From Candolleomyces eurysporus (Eukaryota > Basidiomycota > Agaricomycetes > Agaricales > Psathyrellaceae): a stretch of 64,000 nt of DNA. The translations under genes were made by a program, and so were the position numbers. Below, in pieces: positions 37,400 through 47,820 of the stretch. How positions within the stretch are numbered: position 1 is the first letter of the stretch; every line of letters begins with the position of its first letter. Location: contig JANBPK010000783.1 of NCBI GenBank assembly GCA_027579435.1, positions 42,956 to 106,955 of the forward strand, in the 5' to 3' direction. The notes under the pieces were generated by a model. The model was not told the origin of the DNA. It ran no database searches and saw only the letters and a list, made by a program, of their open reading frames with translations.

Positions 37400-38370
37400 T
37401 GATGGACGTACCTGAATTCAATGCAAAATTTGCGATGTCAGCTGCAGGCAACCGATTATGGCGTCCATCAACGCTCTCCTGTGAACTCCATCTGGAAGCA
37501 GATGAAACACTCACTGTGTACGCTAGTTGAAAGGTTGGGCTCACAATTCATCCGTGAGCTTGCGGTCGAGGTGATAAGATCTCCAACACCGGAGAGAGGA
37601 GAACCGCTCCGAGTCCGACAGCGAGGCAGACCTCCCACGACCGAGGCCTCCGAAAGAAGATAGAGCCGGTGGGGCTGATTACCGACAACGAATGACCTCG
37701 CATAGCAAATCTGGTCGTATACCCTAAATAATCGAACACTCCGAGGGTCATCCGGACTCAATCTAGCAAGGCCCCCTACCAGACGTTGAATCTGCGTTGA
37801 ATAGTCAAACCAATGCTTGCCATTACAGGCAGCCAGTACGTCATTTCTACATATGATTGCCGAACTGAAGCAACCCCAGTTACCCAACTGCGTGGTCTCC
37901 ATTCTACTATCGACGAATCAATGGTTTGCGGGATGAATAGGTCTATGAGCATCGATGAGAGGTTTATTCGGAATAGATTCCTACCGGAAGCCATCCAGTT
38001 TTAGTTAGCCGGCACGGTCGGGTCCGAAGAACCTTTGAAACACTGTTAGAGCTGCTCAGGGCTGACGGTCTAGACATCAACGCAAATTTCCCAAAGAGTC
38101 GGAAGGGTGATAATCCTGAGTTGAGTACAACGGATGGTTTAGGGTAACGGCTGTGCGGAACGAAATTGAGTGTTGACGCAGAGCGTCATCAACAGAAGAG
38201 GCGCGTCTAAGGGCCCTACGAAGTGGAAAGAGGGTTCTGGTGCGACATTCTATCGACGCGACAATCCAATCGGAGATGGATGGGGTGGGAAATTCCCCAT
38301 TCTGTATCGAGCCATTCAAGCTAAAATTTTCCATCCTTAGGTACTCTATACAGTTGATCTCATGACCCAT
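37400..38370 (-). other. Unassigned minus-strand open segments
   Basis: Three open stretches (38077–38370, 37776–37994, 37468–37902) begin with plausible Met starts such as MENFSLNGSIQNGEFPTP and MASGRNLFRINLSSML. They contain weakly hydrophobic parts, but I could not join them by introns or recognise a domain. They could be exons of an unrecognised membrane protein gene or relics of one. Confidence 0.3.
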
Positions 38371-38560
38371 CTCGTCAGTCAGAGATCCGGACCTACCGAG
38401 CGAAGGTCTAGCATCGACCGTAGTATGGATTACTTGTGTGCGTCATAACATTTCCTGAGTTTACCCACATCGGATTATTGGAACTCTCGCAGCAGGAATC
38501 CGTTAGGTGCTCGTTGAGAACGTGAGGGAAGTTTGAAAAGTGCACAAGCAGACTGACTGC

Positions 38561-38572
38561 GGTTATATAACC
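38561..38572. promoter_or_regulatory. Palindromic TATA-like element
   Basis: GGTTATATAACC is a perfect 12-bp palindrome lying between the unassigned minus-strand segments and the first lectin gene. Being symmetrical, it could act as a TATA element in either direction. It is about 270 nt from the lectin ATG, far for a fungal TATA box unless the 5' leader is long or intron-containing. Confidence 0.3.
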
Positions 38573-38842
38573 TCATGGAACCGATGTGCATCAGTTGCGA
38601 TATCAACTCGAGGAAACGCTAGTATCATGGAGGAATCGCCTGTGGAGTAATCTTCGACCGTCGTTGAGGATTTCGACTAACTCTGGGAGCGTAAATCACT
38701 TCACTGAGCGCCTATTTATCGACCCGGTCGGGCACAATTTTCCCACAATGACAGCCATTTGGACGTTGATACCAATCACAATATCGATAATAATCGCTTC
38801 CTTCTTTCATACCACACTCACTATTACGCGCTAGCCATTGAA

Positions 38843-39483
38843 ATGTCTGCCTCTCTCATAGACGGAGGAGTCGTTCGATTCAAGAGTGTGAAATTTGGAG
38901 GCGCTATGGAGCTCGACCACCGAACACAAATAGCTGGTACGTTCACCCCTTGAGGCTAGGTGTGCGTAGGTCGATGAACGACAAACATGTCCCGATACCA
39001 GTTGTCAACGACTTCAATGGATCTGGGTATCAACAGGTACGTGATCTACGTACTCTATGCTCGCTCAATTAGTCGTACTAATCCTGAATCAGTGGCGAGC
39101 CAGCCAAGATTCAAATGGTTTTTGGATGTTCCGCAATGTCGCTATGGGACTGTACCTGGGTCAAGATACTGGAAAGCTTGCGATTGAAACCAAGGTGGTC
39201 GGAACTTCGTTCGAATTTCCTTGGAAGGTCGAGGAGGTGGATGCCAACGATCATCATTTTCGGTGAGTGCTGGACCGCAGTGGCGAGTTGTTCTCTATGC
39301 TAAATGGACTGCGTTAGCCTTCACGTCCCCAATACGACTCAGGTTCTTGACGCTGACACGAAGTGTGAATTCCCGGGTGTTGAAGTGTTTTTCTGGCCTG
39401 CATGGAAAGGCTCTCGAAATCAATTATGGATTATCGATACAAGTTCGAGTCAGCCGTCGTCTCATTGCGACTCCACCCACTAA
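38843..39483 (+). CDS. Ricin-B-type beta-trefoil lectin, copy 1
   Basis: Exons 38843–38936, 39002–39036, 39093–39262 and 39318–39483 join in frame to 154 residues, the size of a single beta-trefoil domain. The pattern of the fungal ricin-B lectin fold is visible: GGVVRFKSVKFGGAMEL, then WMFRNVAMGLYLG, FPWKVEEV and a final NQLWIID close to the usual Q-x-W repeat. Such lectins bind sugars and are common in mushrooms as cytosolic or secreted defence or storage proteins; no catalytic toxin domain is present. There is no signal peptide. It is followed within 60 nt by a paralogue with the same exon pattern. Confidence 0.8.
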
Positions 39484-39515
39484 TAAAATACCTTTCACAT
39501 GGTCTAGATATTGAG

Positions 39516-40145
39516 CCTACTCCTCCTTGCCAATCAGGAGCGATATACAAAATTATCCATGCCCAATCCGCGACGGTTGCCCATCTGGAAGAAAACGGCA
39601 AGGGTCAGTCACTGTTCTTTTCATCGCCTTCAGTCGTAATCGCAAGTATCATTAGTATCTGGCTTTACATATAACGAAGGGCGTAATCAAGTGGTATGGT
39701 TCTCACATCTGTACTTGTAAGCTGCTCTGACATCGAATCGATCACTTTTGCACAGTGGGAAGCCATTCCGCATGGTGGCACAACACCGGCCTATATGTGG
39801 TACTTCAAAAACGTTTACAATGGCCTATACTTGGGGATAGACAAGGATGACGAGGCAAAGCAAGATACTCGGGTTATTGGCAGGGGCTCTCCCTTCCTGT
39901 GGAACGTGATCCCATCGAACTCCGTACCCAACGGATTCCGGTCAGTGTATCCAACAATCGTGCGCGCCGAGTAGCGAGGTTTCATATATTCCTACAGACT
40001 CAACGTCCCGTTCACAAAGTGCAACATGGACCTTTGGGGAAGCAAGTTGGATCCTGGAACTGTCATTCATCTAGACGCCAGGCGATTAATAAGCAATGTC
40101 TGGAGGCTCGAACGAGGTCCGTACCATTCTCTCTTGCTCTGGTGA
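39516..40145 (+). CDS. Ricin-B-type beta-trefoil lectin, copy 2 (no evident start codon)
   Basis: Exons up to 39603, then 39656–39693, 39756–39940 and 39998–40145, repeat the four-exon layout and intron phases of copy 1. Matching motifs are GAIYKIIHAQSATVAHLEE, WYFKNVYNGLYLG, FLWNVI, and a C-terminal ISNVWRLERG where copy 1 has NQLWIID. No ATG occurs where copy 1 starts. The nearest in-frame ATGs (39402 and 39426) lie inside the last exon of copy 1, and the ATG at 39499 is out of frame. Either the start was lost and this is a young pseudogene, or the region is spliced to copy 1 as a two-domain protein. Sugar preference cannot be told. Confidence 0.6.
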
Positions 40146-41305
40146 ATTCACCTCGTAACGTCNAAAAACGTTAACAGTGAGCGACAGAGACACGCCATGC
40201 GGCAACCCGCTTCACCTAGGGCCTAAAGACGCAACCATGTGCACCGAGAGCTCGGACGGGTGCAAACCCGAATAAATTCTGACGGAATGTCCGATGTGTT
40301 GACCATCTTTTCGTGCATAATTGACAGCGGTTCTAAGATATGACTAGTGTTCATGTTTTCGGTACGAACGTCAAATTTGTATCCTTTCCAGTAGATGGGT
40401 AAGGAACGAAATACGCGAGAAGAAGCCATGGAACGCCCCCAGCTCAAGGCCTGTGAGCCGGGTGTCGTTTCACGTTGGAGATTAAGATATGGTCATTCGT
40501 ATGCCCGTTTCGAGTTCGGTCAAGTTGAGCTGTGTGGAATTGGATGACGGAGCCGTTGAACTTGCCCTCTCACGTCCTTGCAGTGTGCATTGCCACTCAT
40601 TCGACGAGACCAAGTGCGAGATGGTCAATCGCTTTCGTTCTCGTTGAGACCCCAAAGGCATACTGTAGACAAAAAGACACGAAATATCCAGCTCATCAAT
40701 TGGCATGTGGGAGTAGTCGATGCGAGCGACCCGCTCGCAAACACTGTAAAATAAGCAGACTAGTGATGCTGCGTTGGTATACGAGCTACTAATAAATACA
40801 GTTAGAGCATTTTATAAATACACGAGTCATACTAACGATTCTTTACTGCGAGAACAACGTGCTTGAAAATGAACAATAAATGCGGACGAATTTGTAAAAA
40901 TGCATGAACTAGGAAAGAAACAAAGGAATTGGTGAACGAAGCAGGTATGTATATATGCAAAGTCCTATTCTCTATGTGTTGAAAGATGTCTATCACCACT
41001 CGAACGGATCGAGCCCCGACGAACTGAACGCCATCACGCCAAACCCTATCACTGCCGCACCCTTCGTCGAACGACCAGCGCAACTACCAAAGCATGAGGC
41101 TGAAACGAAATCACCAAAGGAGATGCGACTTGATTCCGACCTCAAGTTTGGACTCGTAGACCACCGACGAATCTGATCACGCCAACTCACGAAGTCAAGT
41201 AGTCGATCCCAATCCATCTCCCAGTCGACGAGCCTTCTTCAACCAGACCTTTTGCCAACAAACTCGGTNCCCCCGCCTAACCCAATCTTCAGACAAAGCC
41301 GAATC
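40146..41305. other. No recognisable gene
   Basis: The 3' spacers of the convergent lectin and EH-like genes. Short frames only, with an N beside an A run at 40163. Confidence 0.5.
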
Positions 41306-44011
41306 TCACAGCCTCGTCCACCCCTCCCCCTCCGCAACCGGCCACTTCAAATTATCCCTTTCCCTCCTAGCTCTCCCGTAGCCATCGTAATCATCGTCGT
41401 CTCCACTGTCAATCCCGCCCGGTGCACCGTCGTTTGAACTCTCGCTTCCTCTACGACGAGAAACAAGGCCCTGCTCGTCTTCGCCGTGTCGTCTGTGTAG
41501 CCCACCACCTCCGGAGCCTCCCTTGACGACGCCGGGATGAGAGTTGGAGTTGGAGTGGGAGGAAGCCACGGATGACGGCGGAACGAAACCTCTCTTCGGT
41601 AGTAGACCCGCCTCTGCTTTATACCTCGCTTTCTCAAACTTTGGCTGGAGCTGTTCGAAGGTTCCGGCGAGTTTGTCATTCAACGAAATCTTGGTTTGGG
41701 TAAAGGCGGTCTTGAGCGGGTTGTTCTTGGCGTCATTCGCCGGGTTCGCGGTCTTTGAGTTTGACGTTGAAGAATTCGCTCGGTTCTTCTTTGTGGATCC
41801 TGCAGGGGTCGACCGGCTCGCTCCGTCGCTCTCGTCGTCGTCATCCCCGAACGGCGAACTAACACCCGAAATCGCGCTAACGCTCAAGGAACTCTTCCTG
41901 TGCCCTCCCCTCCCTGAGCTACCGACCGAACTGTGTCGAGATAGACTGCCGTGTCGAGGCGGGGCTTGCCGTCTCCTCGAATGGGAAGTGTCGTTATCGT
42001 CGGGATCCCGGTCGACCGTCGGTTCGTCAAAGACATTCGCGAAAGTGGAAGACGTAGAGGAAGGAAGGACCTGCATACTCTCAGGCCTCTTCTTCCCCCT
42101 CCTCGGTGGTATTTCCGGAGCTATGGTCGTGGGGAGTGGTGGCACCGATCCGGAAATGGACGAACTAGGCGAGGAGTGGTGGTGTAAACTCCGACTCCTC
42201 CATACCCTCCCTCCCGTCCCACTTCCTCCCGTTCCTCCAGAACCGAATCCACCGAAAGAATGAGAGTTGGCAGTGGGTGAGTTTTCCCCGCTGCTCCCAG
42301 CTCTCACCCTCGAGGACGACGTCGAAGAGAACTCTGAGAAAGGAGTCTTGAACCCCGTAACGCTCGCCGGACTTGATCGAGCGCTCTGGCTCTCGCCGTA
42401 CACCGCGTCGAAGGATGATGAAGTGGAGGTCTGTAACATCGGCGGCGGCCTCCCCTTTCGATCTCGATCAGGGTGGGTAGGCGGCCTGACGAGCTCGATA
42501 CTCGAGGTGAGACGACTAGGTGAGCCATACGGGGAATGATTGTGCTGCGTTTCATCGGTCGTCAACAGTTGCTGCTGGTACGGATCTCCCGTCCGGAAAG
42601 GGGAAGAGGAATTCCTAGGCCTAGTCCTCACCGGTACTGGAGGTGAGGCCAATGCGACCTGTTCCAAGGAGCCGGCCGACACTGCTGATGAGGACACGAC
42701 CGACGATACCGAAGGAGCCTGTCGTCGATGTTGTTGATACACAAATGGTCGGATAGGTGGAAGTGGCGGTGGATGATGGTGAGAAGGGGATGGGGAATCG
42801 GCGGAACTGCGAGACGAAGATGCTGATACCGACATGGCGGACGAGTGGTGAGGTATTGGTGGTTGAGAGGTTGTCGGAAGGACGCGTTTAGCAGGGCTGC
42901 GGCTCCTCGGTTTCGGTGGAAGCTGAGGTGGTTGGCGGAATGGTGAACTGGTGGCAGCTGGTATGCACGATCAGCAAACGAGAGACCGAGAGCGAAAAGA
43001 ATACGCACCAGACCCAATACTCGTCAACGGATTGCTACTCTTGAGAACCTGCATGATCCTCTCCTTCTCCAACTGCTCCTCCGCCCTCTTCATCGAATGC
43101 GCGACCTTGCTCGCCTGCAAACTCTGCTTGATCAAGTTGGACGTTACGTGGCCTCCACTACCGCTACTCCCAGTGGTAGATACGGGCCCGAGTGGCATGG
43201 AAGGCTTTGGCGGCGGCTGTGGAGGGGGAAGCCGAGGTTGCTGGGCAGACGGTACANGGGGGCATCGGTGGTANGGGTGGCGGGTTCGTCGATGCATGTC
43301 GAGGAGGTGGGAGAAAGGAGGTTTGAGTCGCTGGGGCCGATTTGCGGGGAGGCAGAGGTGGGCCTTTGAANGCTGAGCCATCCTCCGATCTCGCAGGAGG
43401 GACGATAGGCTTTGGTGGCCGGGCGAGGAATGGGTTGGTGCTGGGCTCTGGTTTTTGCGAGGGGTGCTGCGGAGGCTGGGGGTGAGAATCGGTGAGGGTT
43501 CGACGTGGCGGAGGAGGCTGCGGAGCTTGCTTTCTTGGCGAAGGAGGGCGGGACGAANCGATCCTCGCTGTGGGATATCACTAAATCGTCGACGAAAATN
43601 GAGNATNTTNACGCACCTTGAACGAAAGCCAGNCCTCGATCCAGTTCCTGCCCGCTCTGCACATGCGTGATCAGGCGCAGCGCAGCGAAAAATTGGCCGC
43701 CAGACAGGGTGTCCCCGTGGGCGAGGTTGGGCGAAAAGTACTTTAGGATCTACGCCGAGTCTCAGCAGAGATACTCGGAGAGGCAGCGATAGACTCACGG
43801 CGTCGATGGTGGCAGCAGGCAGGCTCGAATACCGTCCCCTCAGCCACGCCCTCACCTCCCGCACCCCCAACGTAATCCCCTCGAAATACTCGTCGCCCTG
43901 TTCCCCTCCTCCCGCACCATCCTCGATTTCCGCCAGCTCCTTCAGGCTCGAGGTGTAGAGATCGTATTCATCGTCGTTCAGGGCTGATGCATGGAGGCGT
44001 AGAGGGCGCAT
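41306..44011 (-). CDS. EH-like domain, Ser/Pro-rich protein (best copy of a scattered gene)
   Basis: Exons: 43799–44011, 43617–43749, a third of about 43009–43550, and 41306–42957. About 860 residues. The N-terminal ~110 residues (ALNDDEYDLYTSSLKELAEI, GVREVRAWLRGRYSSLPAAT, then GDTLSGGQFFAALRLITHV) look like an EH/EF-hand-like protein-interaction domain of the Irs4/Tax4 kind. A helix follows (ASKVAHSMKRAEEQLEKERI), then a long Ser/Pro/Gly-rich disordered part and a conserved-looking tail (LNDKLAGTFEQLQPKFEKA). The third exon is crossed by N bases (43257, 43274, 43371, 43559, 43600–43610, 43633) that leave its frame unsettled. EH domains usually bind NPF motifs in trafficking or phosphoinositide-linked proteins; that role is inference. 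At least six broken copies lie elsewhere in this window. Confidence 0.65.
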
Positions 44012-44893
44012 CGAGCAAGGTGGGCAGTCGTCGTCGTGGTCCTGAGCAAAAGCAAGAATCTCTCGGCGCTGCGGCTTCCACGATCATACAGTATGACGTA
44101 AAACAAATCACGGCCACCTTACGCTGTGTATTAGACTGTATTCCGGTATCTTGAAAGGTACTCCGCGTCATTGGACTGGTTTCGAGATTTAGCTCAGTGC
44201 GTCTATCTACACGGTACGAAGTACAATTCCAGCAATTCTAATTCTCTCTGCCGATCGACAAATATTCCAAGAATGCTCATCGCATCGTTCTAATACCAGA
44301 ATACCCAGACCAGTACGAGGAGCTCCAAGATTTAAGAGCATGTCGTGACGCACATTCACCGACTGCCATTTCACCGTCCTCGAGACGAACAGCTGTCAAG
44401 ACTGTGGGGGATATCACCGAGTCCCCCAAAGCGACACTCCCAGTAGCAGCGAATCGGTAGGAAATTCGGAAACTCGATCATTTCGAGTCGTAGAACTAGC
44501 ACCCCTTGGTAATCTTGATGAGTTTCAGCGATTGTTGAATAGTTGAAGGAGAGAGTCGATCAGCCGAGAATCGCTGGGAAAAGCGTATGTTTTGCTGATG
44601 CAAAGGCAACTCCCTGGCGTCATCTGCCAGCATCCGCGTCTCCGGTCGAACAAGTCCATCAAGTCACGACGGTATTGCTACATAATTTGAGCTGAGTGGG
44701 AATGAGACCACCCGGGGACTCGGTGGTAGTTGACAAGAAACGTTGTGCTTGAAACGACAACTCATTGATAGATTGTTGGGACGCCAAGTCGACGCTCGTC
44801 CTCGGATCCACTTTACAACCCTCTTTGCAGGGAGCTGGTCTTGGGCTCCTTTTTACAGCCTTTTCTCTCCTTCAACCCTTGCTTAATGTTAGG
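44012..44893. other. Divergent promoter region, no gene seen
   Basis: Lies between the 5' ends of the EH-like gene (minus) and the GH5 gene (plus). The first ~100 nt (44012–44110, with ATACAGTATGACGTAAAACA) are copied in the EH-like relics, so the copied unit includes its 5' leader. Nothing else is recognised. Confidence 0.4.
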
Positions 44894-47555
44894 ATGATCA
44901 TAAACGATGTCAAAGAACCGGTTCAAGACCCACCTTCCCAACCCCTTTCCACATCTCGGCCACCTGAGAGCTCAGCCGAGGTCGACCTCCCTCCCCCACC
45001 CTATCAAGTTAACGGCCATAGTACGTCGCTCATCCTCCTCTCAAACTTCAAGCTCTGATTTCCATTTCCCAGACATCTCCAACTCTGCTCCCTCGCTCGT
45101 AGCCCAGAGCGCTTCCATTCCCAGCTCCGAACCGTCAAACGACTCGAATCTGTCCCCTAAGGATGTTGGTATTCGCGGGCGGCTTACAAAACGAACAAAA
45201 GTACTGCTATGCGCCCTTGCACTCACTCTAATCGCCTGCGCAATCTTTCTACCGGTGTACTTCAAAGTCATCAAACGACGTGAAACAGAGGTTATAACAA
45301 GTGGCGGGAATGGCTCGCGTATTGTGATGGAAGATGGGACAGAGTTCATGTACTCCAATCCGTTCGGCGGCTTCTGTATGTCGCGCTGTCTCTCAATTGT
45401 TGAACTTTGGCTAACTGGCCACCCAGGGGTATACGATCCAAGCAGTCCGTTTAATAGCAGCGCACGGCCCAACGCGTGGACCCCTCCCCTCAACATCCCT
45501 TGGGACTTTACAACTTACAGAATCCACGGGTGAGCGTTACCCACTCCCGCACGCTCGTTGTGTCCCGTAAACCCTCCTCTCTCAGCGTCAACCTCGGAGG
45601 TCTCTTCCTTTTGGAGCCTATAATCTCGCCTGCTCTCTTTCAACGATACCCCGGCACCATGGATGAGTGGGATCTCTCCGTCGCGATGGCCAACGACCCG
45701 TCAAGTGGAGGACTTGGCCAGATTGAAGAGCATTACCGGACCTTTATCGTAGGTATACCCTTATGATTTGATCTCTTGTAGAAGCACTAAAGCTCCCCAT
45801 GGTCGTCGATAGACTGAAAAGGACATTGCCGATATCGCAGGAGCAGGTTTGACGTGGATTCGACTACCAATCGGTTTTTGGGCCATCGAAACGTGGCCAG
45901 GCGAGCCATTCCTCGAGCACACGAGTTGGAAGTAAGTCATTCCCTTCCGTGCTATGTCCCTCTCTAACCTTTGGAAGATATATCATTCGAGTACTCCAAT
46001 GGTGCCGGAAATACGGGCTGCGAGTCAACCTTGCTCTCTATTCCGTTCCTGGCTCTGCAAATGGTATGTGACCTCGCTCTACATTGACTGCCAATGTCAA
46101 CCTGCTCACAGGTGAAACGATGGGCGGAAAATGGGGCCAAATCGAGTTTCTGAGTGGTGCAATGGGCATTGCTAACGCTCAATGCACGCTATATTACATT
46201 CGAGTACTAGCCGAGTTCATCTCTCGATCAGAATGGAAGAATGTAGTGCCAATGCTCAGCATCGTCAATTCGCCTGCCTACCGTGCAATCGGAGTGGAAC
46301 AACTGAGAAGCTTGTAAGCATTCTTGCCTCACAGAAGATATATTCACTGAAACCTTCATTAGCTATAACGAGGCCTATAGGGTAGTTCGCGAAGCCACAG
46401 GTTATGGCACAGGAAATGGACCATACCTCGTCATGTTTGACGGAGGCGATTCGAGCTCCGGTATTTTCCGCAACAACTTTATGTCTGGTGCTGACCGTGT
46501 TATCCTGGAACGACAGCCATGGTTTGTATGGCCTGATCCGAATAACCAAACCATTGACACTGGCGCAGTGTCGTCTCCCTATCACATATGTCGCTGGGGA
46601 CCGTTCTTTAATCAGAGGTATTTCCGACACTTTTTTTCTTGATGGTCGTTGCTGATTTCGTTTGCTAGTCGTTCTCTTCACGGCATCACAATTGGGAGCG
46701 AGTTCACAGCCGACTTTTTTGAGTGTGGACTCACGTTGCGAGCTGCCACAGATGCGCAATACAGAGGAGAATGTAGCTCCTGGATCCGCTCTCCGACTGA
46801 TGATTGGAGTTTGGGGATAAAGTCGACACTACTTCAGTACGTCTCGGCGCAAATGGACGCGTTGGGAGATTTCTTTTTTTTCACATGGAAAGTGAGTTCT
46901 TCTCTCAATATTTTATCTGGCCTCATACTTACGTTTGATTATGCTCAAGATCGGAAAGACGAACACAAGCAAGATTGACCACCCGCTATGGTCCTATCAA
47001 CTCGGCCACCAAAACGGATGGATACCAAACGATCCCCGTCAAGCTTCCGGCGTATGTCAAAGACTCCCGTACATCCCGACGTCGACTGGTACAGTATCGC
47101 CGACCTGGGATGGGACCTACCAACCGGCAATGACCGGTGCCTCTGGAGCAGCAATGTCCTTTAGTACCAATGACGCGCGATATCCATGGCCACCTCCATC
47201 CATCCTCTTAGCACCGGGTCTCTCAGCGTTCGCATCCCAATCACTTCCGACATACACTTCGACTGGTACTCCGATCATTCTTCCAGGGCCAACCTATATG
47301 ATAACAAACTCGAAGCAGAAGACTATAAAAACAGTTTCGACTTACGAGGATGGTGCTTCACAGCAAACGGTCAAACCAGTCCCTGCTCCGACATTCATTG
47401 CTGGGTGCGACTATCCAGATCCGTGGGATGCATACAACCTCGAATTTACACAACTCTGTGGAGGAACATACACAGAATTTAAGACAATACCTCGGACGAG
47501 CCTGCTCACTACTCCGACTGGGACGACGTCTCGTCCGCCACCTTCGATGGCTTAA
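44894..47555 (+). CDS. GH5_9-like (exo-beta-1,3-glucanase type) membrane-anchored protein, acid/base Glu replaced
   Basis: Ten exons (44894–45020, 45073–45375, 45427–45529, 45586–45748, 45813–45931, 45978–46063, 46112–46313, 46363–46617, 46669–46891, 46950–47555) join in frame to 728 residues. A cytosolic Pro/Ser-rich tail (~1–85) leads into a type II membrane anchor (KVLLCALALTLIACAIFLPV, ~85–104). The outer GH5 domain follows with GVNLGGLFLLEP, AGAGLTWIRLPIGFWAIE and GIANAQ. The nucleophile motif is kept (GSEF, Glu ~464). The usual NEP acid/base motif reads NSP (Ser ~354, codon TCG at 46270), so normal retaining hydrolysis is doubtful. The start at 44894 is preferred over 44907 because its frame and the GTACGT intron join cleanly. 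The family acts on beta-1,3-glucan of the cell wall. Confidence 0.88.
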
Positions 47556-47820
47556 TTGACCGATGTAGGGGATATTCTTCACCTGATAGAAGAGTTAGAG
47601 AGCGAGCACTCGGGCTGGGGGAGCCAGTGAGTGGCACTCCCCCGGTTTGCTAATGCATGACGCTCAAGCCTTTAATACACACTCCCGGGACTCTTGAAAC
47701 CCAAATACATCAGAATTCATCTCGGATTACTTATTACAACGGACTCGGAATGGTGCACAGTGGCATGAGACGAACACATTTACAAAGACAGAAGTACTGT
47801 GGAGTCCTATACGAGGTTAT

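Noticed and set aside
41544..42263. 239-codon open frame on the plus strand
   Set aside because: It is antisense to the large Ser/Pro-rich last exon of the EH-like gene. GC-rich, low-complexity coding DNA often leaves the opposite strand open, and no motif is present.
44765..44893. Upstream ATG at 44765 as the GH5 start
   Set aside because: It would add 43 residues unlike any GH5 tail, and the frame is open only by chance. The ATG at 44894 gives a normal Pro-rich cytosolic tail.
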